Notes under the pieces: generated by a model
The model's database searches: none
The model's input: only the letters and a program-made list of their open reading frames with translations
What the model was told of the DNA's origin: nothing
Program-made: the position numbers and the translations under genes
Part shown: piece after piece, positions 41,500 through 49,949 of the stretch
How positions within the stretch are numbered: the stretch's first letter is position 1
Layout of the letters: every line of letters starts with the position of its first letter
Origin: Streptomyces sp. ALI-76-A
GTDB lineage: Bacteria > Actinomycetota > Actinomycetes > Streptomycetales > Streptomycetaceae
Length of the DNA: 64,000 bases
Direction of reading: 5' to 3'
Assembly (NCBI RefSeq): GCF_030287445.1
Contig: NZ_JASVWB010000002.1
Coordinates: 3,782,001-3,846,000, forward strand

Positions 41500-42870
41500 G
41501 TGACCGACACCGCAGGTGCGCCCTTCTCACGGGACGGCGCCGCCGTCGGCCTCAGTCCGGGGGTGGGGGCCTCCGCCACCGGGCGGGGGCTGATACGGCG
41601 GCGGAGGCGGAGGTGGGTGCGCGGGACGGGACTCGTCGTGGCGGTCGGCGTGCTCGCGGCCGGCGGGGCCGGATGGGCCGTCTACGCGAAGCTCGACGGC
41701 AACATCACGCCCGACGAGGCGGCCGCGGCCGAACTCGCCCGGTACGAGGAGGAGCGGCCCACCGCGCTCGTACGGGGCGCGCGGAACATCCTGGTGATCG
41801 GGTCGGACTCCCGGTCGGGGGACGGGAACCGCCGGTACGGGCGGGACTCCGGGACCGAGCGGTCCGACACGACCATCCTGCTGCACCTGGCCGCCGGACG
41901 CCGCAGCGCCACCGCCGTCTCGCTGCCCCGGGACCTCATGGTGGACGTCCCCAGTTGCCGCCGGCCCGACGGCAGCCGCACCGAGCCCATGTTCGCGATG
42001 TTCAACTACGCCTTCCAGATGGGCGGTTCGGCCTGCACCGTGCGGACCGTCGAGCGGCTCACGGACATCCGCGTGGACCACTACGTGGTCGTCGACTTCC
42101 ACGGGTTCAAGGACATGGTCGACGCGATCGACGGCGTCGAGGTGTGCCTCACCGAGCCGATCCACGACAAGGCCGCCAAACTGAGGCTGCCGGCGGGACG
42201 GGTGAAGCTCGACGGCGAGCAGGCCCTCGGCTACGTCCGCGTCCGCAAGTCCCTCGGCAACGGCAGCGACACCGACCGGATGGAGCGTCAGCAGCGTTTC
42301 CTGGGTGCCCTCGTCAACAAGGTGCGCGGCAACGACGTCCTGCTGAACCCGGTGAAGCTCTATCCCGTGCTGGACGCGGCCACGTCCTCCCTGACGACCG
42401 ATCCCGGTCTGGCGAGCCTGCGCGGGCTGTACGAACTCGTGCGCGGAGTACGTCACATCCCCACCGAACGCGTGCAATTCCTGACCGTGCCCCGGGAGTC
42501 GTACGTCTACAACGCCAATCGCGACCAACTCGTGGAACCGGAAGCCGAGAAGCTGTTCGAGCGACTGCGCTCGGACGCGCCGGTCGAGGTGACCCGGGCC
42601 GCTCCCGAGGATTCCACGACGAAAAGCTCCGACCCGGCGCGGGACAGCGGCGAGAACGACGAAATGGGGGACGAAGAGGAGGGCGGCGATTCCGCCGGGG
42701 AGTCGTTCGACTACGGCGAGTACGAGTACAGCCGCCACTACAACTCCCAGGCCGGCTACGGAGCTGACGACGGGAAACCGGGCGAGAAGCGGCCCGCCGA
42801 ACCCGCGCCCCCGATTTCCCCGACGCCCACGTTCCGCGGGAACACCGCCGCCGAAGACCCCTGCGAGTAA
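41500..42870 (+). CDS. LytR-CpsA-Psr (LCP) family ligase, copy 1
   Basis: A 456-residue type II membrane protein. It has a short cytoplasmic part, a membrane helix (about residues 38-60, GLVVAVGVLAAGGAGWAVYA) and an extracellular LCP domain from ~97. The domain shows NILVIGSDSR, SDTTILLHLAAGR, AVSLPRDLMVDVPS, VDHYVVVDFHGF and LGYVRVRKSLGNGSDTDRME with RQQRF. Such enzymes move undecaprenyl-linked glycopolymers onto peptidoglycan. It lacks the LytR_C domain and ends in an acidic tail (DEMGDEEEGG, then FDYGEYEYSRHYNS). I choose GTG 41500 because AGGGGTGGA precedes it; ATG 41482 is the alternative. By position it matches Rv3267 (Lcp1), which attaches arabinogalactan in mycobacteria. Confidence 0.93.
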   Translation: MTDTAGAPFSRDGAAVGLSPGVGASATGRGLIRRRRRRWVRGTGLVVAVGVLAAGGAGWAVYAKLDGNITPDEAAAAELARYEEERPTALVRGARNILVIGSDSRSGDGNRRYGRDSGTERSDTTILLHLAAGRRSATAVSLPRDLMVDVPSCRRPDGSRTEPMFAMFNYAFQMGGSACTVRTVERLTDIRVDHYVVVDFHGFKDMVDAIDGVEVCLTEPIHDKAAKLRLPAGRVKLDGEQALGYVRVRKSLGNGSDTDRMERQQRFLGALVNKVRGNDVLLNPVKLYPVLDAATSSLTTDPGLASLRGLYELVRGVRHIPTERVQFLTVPRESYVYNANRDQLVEPEAEKLFERLRSDAPVEVTRAAPEDSTTKSSDPARDSGENDEMGDEEEGGDSAGESFDYGEYEYSRHYNSQAGYGADDGKPGEKRPAEPAPPISPTPTFRGNTAAEDPCE

Positions 42871-42874
42871 AGCA

Positions 42875-42891
42875 TTCGCCAAGGTGGCGAA
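42875..42891. terminator. Short hairpin after LCP copy 1
   Basis: TTCGCCA (42875-42881), AGG loop, TGGCGAA (42885-42891), 4 bases past the stop codon. The stem is only 7 bp with no U tract, so it is weak as a terminator. Confidence 0.4.
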
Positions 42892-42976
42892 CCGGCGTCC
42901 GAGAATATGGGCGGATTGCCCGCTTGTAGGGAAGTGGAATGCGTCACCGGCGTCGCTTCCCGCCTTACCTGGCGGT

Positions 42977-42982
42977 TAGTGT
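42977..42982 (+). promoter_or_regulatory. -10 element TAGTGT of LCP copy 2, duplicated at copy 4
   Basis: TAGTGTGAGCG with TCC downstream is repeated almost exactly before LCP copy 4 (46933-46938). Both lie 60-120 bases before their start codons. The -35 region is not conserved between the two. Confidence 0.5.
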
Positions 42983-43100
42983 GAGCGATCCGGTGCACCC
43001 GGCCACAAGGTCCGTCCTGGGTCAGGCACCGTGAGACCGAGACCCGGGCGCCTTTTGAGGGGGAAGGCGCCGCGTGCCCCGACGGAGGAATCGGACAACC

Positions 43101-44945
43101 GTGGACGCGCAAGGCCGTGGGCGGGCGGACGACATCGACCCCGCAGACCAGTGGGTACTCAACCCGGAGACCGGCGAATACGAACTGCGACTGGGCCCTT
43201 CCGCACCGCAGTCGGCGGTTCCCGGACCGCGGGCCGCCGTCCCGGCCGGAACGGCCCCGGCACGCGGTCGCAGGGCGGCACCCGCGACCCCCGGCCGCGA
43301 GAGTCCCGGCCGCAGGACTTCCGGCCGTGGGACTTCCGGCCGTGGGACTCCTGACCGCGAGACGTCCAGCCCTGAGACACCTGGCCGTGACGTACCCGGC
43401 CGTGGCGCACCCGGCCGCCAGGTCCCGCCCCCGCGCAGGCGGCGCGGCGCGCCCGAGGAGCCGCTGCCGGGCCGGCGCGGGCGCCGGCCGGTCAAGAAGA
43501 CCTCGAAGGCCAGGAAGGCCCTGCTGTGGACCGGCGGCACGATGGCGTTCGTGCTGGTGGCCGCGGCGGGGGGCGCCTACCTCTACATCGAGCACCTCAA
43601 CGGCAACATCCAGTCCGTCGCCGACGACGGCGCGAGCACCGGTGGCTTCCAGAAGGACAAGGCCATCAACATCCTGGTGATCGGCACCGACAAGCGCACG
43701 GGCTCGGGCAACGAGGGCTACGGCGACGCCGGCAGCGTCGGGCACGCGGACACCACGATCCTGCTGCACGTCTCCAAGGACCGGACGAACGCGACCGCCC
43801 TCAGCATCCCGCGCGACCTGATCGTCGACGTCCCCGACTGTCCCACCCAGCAGGCCGACGGCAGCCAGAAGATCATCCCGGGCACGGCCGGCGTCCGCTT
43901 CAACACGAGCCTCGGGCAGGACGGCCGGACGCCCAGCTGCACCGTGCGGACCGTCACCGAGCTGACCGGGGTCACTCCCGACAACTTCATGGTCGCCGAC
44001 TTCAACGCGGTCAAGACGCTGACCACGGCGGTCGGCGGGGTCGACGTGTGTCTCGCCAAGGACATCAAGGACCCGGACTCGCATCTGGACCTGAAGAAGG
44101 GGACGCAGCACATCTCGGGCGAGACGGCTCTCGCCTTCGTGCGCACCCGGCACGCCGTGGGACTCGGCGGTGACCTGAGCCGGATCACCCTCCAGCAGCA
44201 GTTCCTCAGCGCGCTGATGCGGAAACTGAAGTCCAACGACACGCTGACCAGCCCGTCGAAGATGATCAAGCTGGCGGAGGCGGGCACGAAGGCGCTGACC
44301 GTCGACTCCAACCTGGACAGCATCAACAAGCTGAAGGACCTCGGTCTGGAGCTGGGCAAGCTCAACACCAAGAACCTGACGTTCACCACGGTCCCGGTGA
44401 TCGACAACCCGGCGGAGAAGGTCAAGGCGACCGTCGTCGTCAACCCGTCATCGGCTCCCCAGGTGTTCAGCATGATCCGGAAGGACGTGTCGTTCACCGA
44501 GGTCAAGGCACAGAAGAAGAAGGAGGCGGCGGCCGTCGCCGCCCGTCTGAAGGGCACCAAGGCGCCCGCCTCACAGGTGCGGGTGCGCATCATGAACGGC
44601 GGCGCCGTGGCCGGCAGCGCGCAGGAGACGCTCAACTGGCTTCAGCTGGACGAGGGGGTCGAGAAGTCCGAGAACGCGGGCAACGCACCGGAGGAACTGG
44701 CCAGGACCACGCTCGAGTACGCTCCCGACCAGGCCGACCAGGCACGTCGGCTGGCGGACATCATGGGCCTGTCCGGCTCGGCGATGAAGCCGGGCAAGAG
44801 CGTGACCAACTCCCAGGGGCTGCCCGCGATGACGCTGACCCTGGGCAAGGACTTCGAGGGCGCCGGCGTGTCGCTGACCACTCCGACGAAGGCGCCGGAG
44901 GGAATTCGGAAGTCCACGGCTGACAAGGTCGAGTGCGCCGAGTGA
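43101..44945 (+). CDS. LCP family ligase with LytR_C domain, copy 2
   Basis: About 614 residues. The cytoplasmic N-terminus starts with a motif shared with copy 4 (DPADQWVLNPETGEYELRL, then GPSAPQS). A Pro/Gly/Arg-rich segment follows with repeats of G-R-x-T-S-G-R-G-T, then a membrane helix (141-165). The LCP domain runs from ~189 (NILVIGTDKRTGSG, ALSIPRDLIVDVPD, FVRTRHAVGLGGDLSRI). A LytR_C domain spans ~490-600 (SQVRVRIMNGGAVAGSAQET). I prefer GTG 43101, because GACGGAGGA upstream is conserved before copy 4. GTG 43074 would add 9 residues. It is closed by the 44950-44991 hairpin. It has 55-65% identity by eye with copy 4. Confidence 0.92.
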   Translation: MDAQGRGRADDIDPADQWVLNPETGEYELRLGPSAPQSAVPGPRAAVPAGTAPARGRRAAPATPGRESPGRRTSGRGTSGRGTPDRETSSPETPGRDVPGRGAPGRQVPPPRRRRGAPEEPLPGRRGRRPVKKTSKARKALLWTGGTMAFVLVAAAGGAYLYIEHLNGNIQSVADDGASTGGFQKDKAINILVIGTDKRTGSGNEGYGDAGSVGHADTTILLHVSKDRTNATALSIPRDLIVDVPDCPTQQADGSQKIIPGTAGVRFNTSLGQDGRTPSCTVRTVTELTGVTPDNFMVADFNAVKTLTTAVGGVDVCLAKDIKDPDSHLDLKKGTQHISGETALAFVRTRHAVGLGGDLSRITLQQQFLSALMRKLKSNDTLTSPSKMIKLAEAGTKALTVDSNLDSINKLKDLGLELGKLNTKNLTFTTVPVIDNPAEKVKATVVVNPSSAPQVFSMIRKDVSFTEVKAQKKKEAAAVAARLKGTKAPASQVRVRIMNGGAVAGSAQETLNWLQLDEGVEKSENAGNAPEELARTTLEYAPDQADQARRLADIMGLSGSAMKPGKSVTNSQGLPAMTLTLGKDFEGAGVSLTTPTKAPEGIRKSTADKVECAE

Positions 44946-44949
44946 CCTG

Positions 44950-44991
44950 ACGGGCCTGTCGTACGTCTAAGGGGACGTGGGACAGGCCCGT
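44950..44991 (+). terminator. Terminator after LCP copy 2
   Basis: An 11-bp stem (44950-44960 with 44981-44991) that encloses a smaller TACGTC/GACGTG stem, directly after the stop codon and followed by TT. Confidence 0.75.
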
Positions 44992-45020
44992 TCGGCGGTG
45001 CGAGGGTGGGGAGACTGGGG

Positions 45021-46874
45021 ATGACGCACAGCAGTGTGCACGGGGAGGGGACCCGTCCGGACGCGCGGCCGGACGGCGGACCGGGCCGGGAGGGCGGCCG
45101 CCGCACGAACGGCGGGGCCGGCCGCCGCCGCAAACAGTCCGGCGCCGGCGAGGCGGGAGGCGGGGACGGCTCCGGCAGAGCCGGTACGGGAAGCGGGGAC
45201 GGCTCCGGCAGGAGCGGTACGGCGAGCGGGCACGGCTCCGGCAGGAGCGGTACGGCGAGCGGGGACGGCTCCGGCAGAGGCGGTCCGGGGAGCGGGCACG
45301 GCGGACAGCGCGGCCGGCAGCGGCCCGGGGGCAGGCGCCGGGTGCTGCGCTGGTCGGCGACGACACTCGCGGTGCTGATACTCGGCACGGCCGGCGCCGG
45401 ATACCTGTACTACCAGCACCTCAACGGCAACATCCAGAAGGGCGAGCGCAGCAGCGGCGACTCCAAGGCGAACCGCACCGAGCCGAACGCGGACGGCCAG
45501 ACCCCGCTGAACATCCTGCTCATCGGCTCGGACAGCCGTAAGTCCGACGCGAACGTGGCCCTCGGCGGCAGCAGGGACCATCGCGACAACCCGCCGCTGG
45601 GCGATGTGCAGATGCTCATCCACCTCTCCGCGGACCGCGAGAGCGCGGCGGTCGTCAGCATCCCGCGCGACACCCGGGTCGACATCCCGGCGTGCAAGGA
45701 CCCGGACACCGGCGAGGCGTACGCGGCGACCAACAGGATCATCAACGAGTCCCTGAGCCGCGGCGGGGCCGGCTGCACCCTGGCCACCTGGGAGAACCTC
45801 ACCGGGGTCTACATCGACCACTGGATGACGATCGACTTCGCGGGCGTGGTGAGCATGGCGGACGCCATCGGCGGCGTCGAGGTCTGTGTGAGGCAGAACG
45901 TGTGGGACCGCCCGCTGCCCGGTGTGTCCGGCGGCTCCCAGCTGAAGCTGGAGGCGGGCAGGACCAAGGTCGAGGGCGAGCAGGCGCTCCAGTGGCTGCG
46001 TACCCGGCACGCCTGGGGCAGTGACCCGCTGCGGGCCCGCGCCCAGCACATGTACATGAACTCGATGATCCGCACGCTGAAGGACCAGAACGTCTTCACC
46101 GACGGCGGCCGGCTGACGAAGCTGGCCGAGGCGGCCACCGAGTCCCTGACGGTCTCGGAGGAGATCGGCACGGTGAAGAAGCTGTACGACCTCGGCATGC
46201 AGCTCAAGACGGTGCCCACGGACCGCATCACGATGACGACGATGCCGACCGTGCAGGACCCGAAGAACGTCAACCACCTGCTGCCCGCGGGCGACGACGC
46301 GGAGAAGATGTGGGCGATGCTCCGCGACGACGTGCCCTTCGACGACAACGGCACGAAGGGCGAGGGCTCGAAGAACGAGGACGCGAAGACGGACGGCTCG
46401 AAGACGGACGCCCGGCAGACGGCGGGCGCCGACAAGGGCACCGGCGATCCCGCGGCCGCGAAGGACGAGATCGGCGTCCTGGTGAGCAACGCCACCCGCA
46501 CCGCCGCACTCGGCCCGGTCGCCGGGCGCGCGAGCACGATCGCCGAGGCGCTGGTCGCCAAGGGCTACACGAGGGCGGGCAAGGACACCTCACCGGCGGT
46601 GGCCGAGGAGCGGACCGTGGTGCGCTATCCGAGCGCCGAACTGGCGGGTGACGCCCAAGCGGTCGCCAAGTCCCTCGGGATTCCTGTGAGTTCGGTGAAG
46701 AAGTCGACCGATGCCTCCGGTGTCACAGTCGTCGTCGGCGCCGACTGGCGCACGGGCACGGCGTATCCGAAGCAGGCGTCCCCCGAGGCCGGTGACCTGC
46801 CCAGCAACTCCGACGCCATCAACGGGTCGGACACCGGTCAGTGCATGGACGTCTACCAGCCCTACCGCTGGTAG
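45021..46874 (+). CDS. LCP family ligase with LytR_C domain, copy 3, 11-residue N-terminal repeats
   Basis: A 617-residue protein. The cytoplasmic N-terminus contains four 11-residue repeats of the form GDGSGRSGTAS (about residues 48-94), encoded by a 33-bp minisatellite (45162-45305). Then come a membrane helix (~111-130), an LCP domain from ~162 (NILLIGSDSRKSD, VVSIPRDTRVDIPA, YIDHWMTIDFAGVV, WLRTRHAWGSDPLRA) and a Lys/Asp-rich linker. A C-terminal LytR_C domain follows (IGVLVSNATRTAALGPVAGR to VVVGADWRTG). The ATG at 45021 has GGGGAG about 10 bases before. It is more distant from copies 2 and 4 than these are from each other, so it is not part of the same recent duplication. Confidence 0.92.
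   Translation: MTHSSVHGEGTRPDARPDGGPGREGGRRTNGGAGRRRKQSGAGEAGGGDGSGRAGTGSGDGSGRSGTASGHGSGRSGTASGDGSGRGGPGSGHGGQRGRQRPGGRRRVLRWSATTLAVLILGTAGAGYLYYQHLNGNIQKGERSSGDSKANRTEPNADGQTPLNILLIGSDSRKSDANVALGGSRDHRDNPPLGDVQMLIHLSADRESAAVVSIPRDTRVDIPACKDPDTGEAYAATNRIINESLSRGGAGCTLATWENLTGVYIDHWMTIDFAGVVSMADAIGGVEVCVRQNVWDRPLPGVSGGSQLKLEAGRTKVEGEQALQWLRTRHAWGSDPLRARAQHMYMNSMIRTLKDQNVFTDGGRLTKLAEAATESLTVSEEIGTVKKLYDLGMQLKTVPTDRITMTTMPTVQDPKNVNHLLPAGDDAEKMWAMLRDDVPFDDNGTKGEGSKNEDAKTDGSKTDARQTAGADKGTGDPAAAKDEIGVLVSNATRTAALGPVAGRASTIAEALVAKGYTRAGKDTSPAVAEERTVVRYPSAELAGDAQAVAKSLGIPVSSVKKSTDASGVTVVVGADWRTGTAYPKQASPEAGDLPSNSDAINGSDTGQCMDVYQPYRW
45162..45305 (+). repeat. 33-bp in-frame minisatellite inside LCP copy 3
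   Basis: Starts of the unit are at 45162, 45195, 45228, 45261 and 45294, exactly 33 bases apart; copies differ by a few bases. It encodes the 11-residue Gly/Ser/Arg repeat, so copy-number change would not break the reading frame. Confidence 0.9.
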
Positions 46875-46932
46875 ACGGGCTCCCCGTTCCGTCAATCCAC
46901 AGGAAAATTCCGTCGCCGCCCCATGGTGCGGC

Positions 46933-46938
46933 TAGTGT
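46933..46938 (+). promoter_or_regulatory. -10 element TAGTGT of LCP copy 4
   Basis: It is part of CTAGTGTGAGCGGTCC, a near-exact repeat of the segment before copy 2 (42976-42990). Confidence 0.5.
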
Positions 46939-46996
46939 GAGCGGTCCAGTGATCCCCGGCCACGAGATCTGGCCCAGACGGAGGATTCCGACAACG

Positions 46997-48700
46997 GTGG
47001 ACACGCAAGGCCGTGGGCGGGCGGAGAACGTCGACCCCGCAGACCAGTGGGTGCTGAACCCGGACACCGGCGAATACGAACTGCGACTGAGCCCTTCCGC
47101 ACCGCAGTCGACGGTTCCGCGACCCCGGGGCGCGGGTACGGCCGCCCGGACCCGTACGGCGCCGCCCGCGGCCCCCGGACGCTCGGTTCCGTCGCCGCGC
47201 AGGCGTCCGCAGGAGCCACTGCCCGGGCGGCGCGGACGCCGGCCTGAGCAGCAGAAGTCGAAGGCCAAGAAGGCCGTGCTGTGGACCGGCGGCACGATGG
47301 CGTTCGTCCTGGTCGCCGCCGCGGGCGCCGGTTACTTCTACCTCCAGCACCTGGCGGGCAACATAAAGACGAACGACGTCGGTGACGCGGGTGCGAGCAG
47401 CTTCAAGAAGGACGAGGCCTTCAACGTCCTCGTCATCGGCACCGACAAGCGCACCGGCGAGGGCAACGAGGGCTACGGCGACAAGGGCAGCGCCGGCCAC
47501 GCCGACACCACGATCCTGCTGCACGTCGCCAAGGACCGCTCGAACGCGACCGCGCTCAGCATCCCGCGCGACCTGATCGTCGACATTCCCGACTGCCTCA
47601 CCAGGAAGGAGGACGGCACCGAGGTGACCGTCCCGGGGCAGCAGCAGGTCCGCTTCAACAGGAGCCTCGGCGAGAGCGGCCGGGACCCGGGCTGCACCAT
47701 GCGTACGGTGACGGAGGCCACCGGCATCCCGATGGACCACTTCATGATGGCCGACTTCAACGCGGTCAAGACGCTGACCAAGGCGGTCGGCGGGGTCAAG
47801 GTGTGCGTGACGAAGGCCGTGAACGACAAGGAGTCGAAGCTCGTCCTGCCGAAGGGTGAGTCGCAGGTGGAGGGCGAGCAGGCCCTCGCGTTCCTGCGGA
47901 CCCGGCACAGCTTCGGCAACCAGGGCGACCTGGACCGGATCAAGGTGCAGCAGCAGTTCCTGGGCTCGCTCATGCGCCAGATGTCCTCCAGCGACACCCT
48001 CACCAGCCCGACTAAGCTGGTGAAACTGGCCGAGGCCGCGACCGAGGCGCTGACCGTGGACTCCGCGATCGGCAAGGTCGGCACGCTGAAGGACATGGCG
48101 CTGGAGATCAAGAAGGTGCCGACGAAGAACATCACCTTCACCACGCTGCCGGTGGAGGACAATCCCGCCGAGACGGTCAAGGCGACGGTGGTCGTCAACG
48201 AGGCGAAGGCACCCCAGGTCTTCGACATGATCAAGAACGATGTGTCGTTCACCGAGGTGAAGCAGCAGCAGGCGAAGGAGAAGGCGGCGGTCGCCGCCCG
48301 GCTCAAGGGCCCCAAGTCGGCGGCCTCCCAGGTGCGGGTGCGCATCCTCAACGGCGGTGCGCCGGGCGGCAGCGCCCAGCAGGAACTCGACTGGCTCCAG
48401 AACACCGCGGGCGTCGACAAGTCCGAGAACGCGGGCAACGCCGGCACCACGCAGGCCAGGACGACGCTGGAGTACGCCCCGGACCAGGCCGCCCAGGCCC
48501 GTAGGCTCGCCGATCTGCTGGGTCTGTCCGGGTCCGCGATGAAGCCGGGTGAGAGCGTGACCAACTCCCAGGGGCTACCCGCGATGACCCTGGTCCTCGG
48601 CGAGGACTTCAAGGGCGCGGGCGTCAAGTTCAACGGTGCCTCGGCCAAGACGCCGGACGTGGAGAAGTCCACGGCCGACGAGGTGAAGTGCGCCGGCTGA
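46997..48700 (+). CDS. LCP family ligase with LytR_C domain, copy 4
   Basis: About 567 residues from GTG 46997, with GGAGGA 11 bases upstream and no other usable start nearby. It shares with copy 2 the N-terminal motif DPADQWVLNPDTGEYELRL plus SPSAPQS. A shorter Pro/Arg spacer leads to the helix (93-117, VLWTGGTMAFVLVAAAGAGY). The LCP domain has VLVIGTDKRTGEG, ALSIPRDLIVDIPD, DHFMMADFNAVKTL and FLRTRHSFGNQGDLDRI. The LytR_C domain covers ~443-555 (SQVRVRILNGGAPGGSAQQE, YAPDQAAQARRLADLLG). Copies 2 and 4 with their upstream DNA are clearly a duplication separated by copy 3. Confidence 0.92.
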   Translation: MDTQGRGRAENVDPADQWVLNPDTGEYELRLSPSAPQSTVPRPRGAGTAARTRTAPPAAPGRSVPSPRRRPQEPLPGRRGRRPEQQKSKAKKAVLWTGGTMAFVLVAAAGAGYFYLQHLAGNIKTNDVGDAGASSFKKDEAFNVLVIGTDKRTGEGNEGYGDKGSAGHADTTILLHVAKDRSNATALSIPRDLIVDIPDCLTRKEDGTEVTVPGQQQVRFNRSLGESGRDPGCTMRTVTEATGIPMDHFMMADFNAVKTLTKAVGGVKVCVTKAVNDKESKLVLPKGESQVEGEQALAFLRTRHSFGNQGDLDRIKVQQQFLGSLMRQMSSSDTLTSPTKLVKLAEAATEALTVDSAIGKVGTLKDMALEIKKVPTKNITFTTLPVEDNPAETVKATVVVNEAKAPQVFDMIKNDVSFTEVKQQQAKEKAAVAARLKGPKSAASQVRVRILNGGAPGGSAQQELDWLQNTAGVDKSENAGNAGTTQARTTLEYAPDQAAQARRLADLLGLSGSAMKPGESVTNSQGLPAMTLVLGEDFKGAGVKFNGASAKTPDVEKSTADEVKCAG

Positions 48701-48715
48701 GCCGGTGAACGAACG

Positions 48716-48743
48716 GGGGCGACCGTGGTCGCACGGTCGCCCC
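48716..48743. terminator. Bidirectional hairpin between LCP copy 4 and GT2
   Basis: A perfect 11-bp stem (48716-48726 with 48733-48743) and a 6-base loop, between two convergent stop codons at 48700 and 48785. Confidence 0.8.
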
Positions 48744-48784
48744 GGGTTCCGCACCGGCTCTCGTCGGCTCCCGCCGACTCTGCG

Positions 48785-49822
48785 TCAGCTCGAGGCGGCG
48801 TCCGCGTGGACCGCGGGGCGGCGCGAGGCGATGACCTTCTTCGCCAGCGACTTCGGGCTGGTCAGGAATCCCCAGCCCCACGACATGTGCATGGTGGCGA
48901 GGGCGACCGGGATCCGCAGCCTGGCCTTCAGCGGCAGCCCCCGGCCCGCCGGGACGGACCCGAGGACGATCGCCGCGAGGTAGCCGCCGGGGATCACGAA
49001 ACCCCACGGGGTGACCAGGGCGCCGACGACGACGCCCGCCGCTATCGCGCACACCGCGGTCGGCGGGGCGAGGTAGCGCAGGTTGATGGAACCCTCGTGG
49101 TAGCGGGCGACGACGTGCCGCCAGCGGCCGTAGTCCTTGTACTGCTTGGCGAGGGCCTTCACCGACGGCCTCGGCCGGTAGGACACCTTCAGCTCCGGCG
49201 AGAACCAGATCAGGCCGCCCGCCTCCCGGATCCGGAAGTTGAGCTCCCAGTCCTGGGCGCGGATGAACTCCTCGTTGTAGCCGCCCTGTCGCTCCAGCGC
49301 CTCGCGCCGGAACACCCCGAGGTAGACGGTCTCGGCCCGCTGGGCCACACCACCGGTGTGGAAGGCGGCGTTGCCGACGCCGATCTTCGAGGTCATGGCG
49401 GCGGCGACCGCGTGCTCCCAGTCGGTCTCGCCCTCGGCGTGCATGATGCCGCCGACGTTCTGCGCGCCGGTCTCCTCCAGGAGCCGTACCGCGGTGGCGA
49501 TGTAGTTCGGCGAGAGCATGCCGTGTCCGTCGACGCGCACCACGATCGGATGGCGGGACGCCCTGATCGCGGCGTTCAGCGCGGCGGGCGTGCGGCCCGT
49601 CGGGTTCGGCACGGTGTGCACACGGGAGTCCTCGGCGACGAGCTCGGCGGCGATCGCGTCCGTACGGTCCGTGGACGGACCGAGGGCGATCACGACCTCC
49701 ATCTCGCCGGCGTACTCCTGGGCGAGGATCGCTTGGACGGCTCCGCGCAGATGCCGCTCCTCATTGAGGACGGGCATGATCACAGAAACGGCGGGGAACC
49801 GCACGTCGGGCTTGGCGTTCAT
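48785..49822 (-). CDS. GT2 glycosyltransferase with C-terminal membrane helices
   Basis: A 345-residue protein. The catalytic domain (1-240) has VSVIMPVLNEERHLRGAVQA, VVIALGPSTDRTDAIAAEL, the metal-binding VVRVDGHGML, GGYNEEFIRAQDWELNFRIR and the acceptor-side RYRP-like SYRPRPSVKALAKQ. Two to three membrane helices follow (APPTAVCAIAAGVVVGALV, GGYLAAIVLG). It looks like a succinoglycan-type transferase acting on a lipid-linked substrate. The gene lies opposite in strand to the LCP genes around it, with 127 bases to LCP copy 5. The donor is unknown; UDP-glucuronate (from Ugd) or GDP-mannose are available. Confidence 0.88.
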   Translation of the reverse strand: MNAKPDVRFPAVSVIMPVLNEERHLRGAVQAILAQEYAGEMEVVIALGPSTDRTDAIAAELVAEDSRVHTVPNPTGRTPAALNAAIRASRHPIVVRVDGHGMLSPNYIATAVRLLEETGAQNVGGIMHAEGETDWEHAVAAAMTSKIGVGNAAFHTGGVAQRAETVYLGVFRREALERQGGYNEEFIRAQDWELNFRIREAGGLIWFSPELKVSYRPRPSVKALAKQYKDYGRWRHVVARYHEGSINLRYLAPPTAVCAIAAGVVVGALVTPWGFVIPGGYLAAIVLGSVPAGRGLPLKARLRIPVALATMHMSWGWGFLTSPKSLAKKVIASRRPAVHADAASS

Positions 49823-49949
49823 AGGGGGCTCACGTTACCGCGAACGGGGGACACCGGTGCGCCCCGCCCGGGTGGTGCCCGGGGTCGCAGATCGTATGGG
49901 CCTACGGTGCTCACGATCCCACGTTCGGCCCTCGCGGAGGTGTCCCCCC

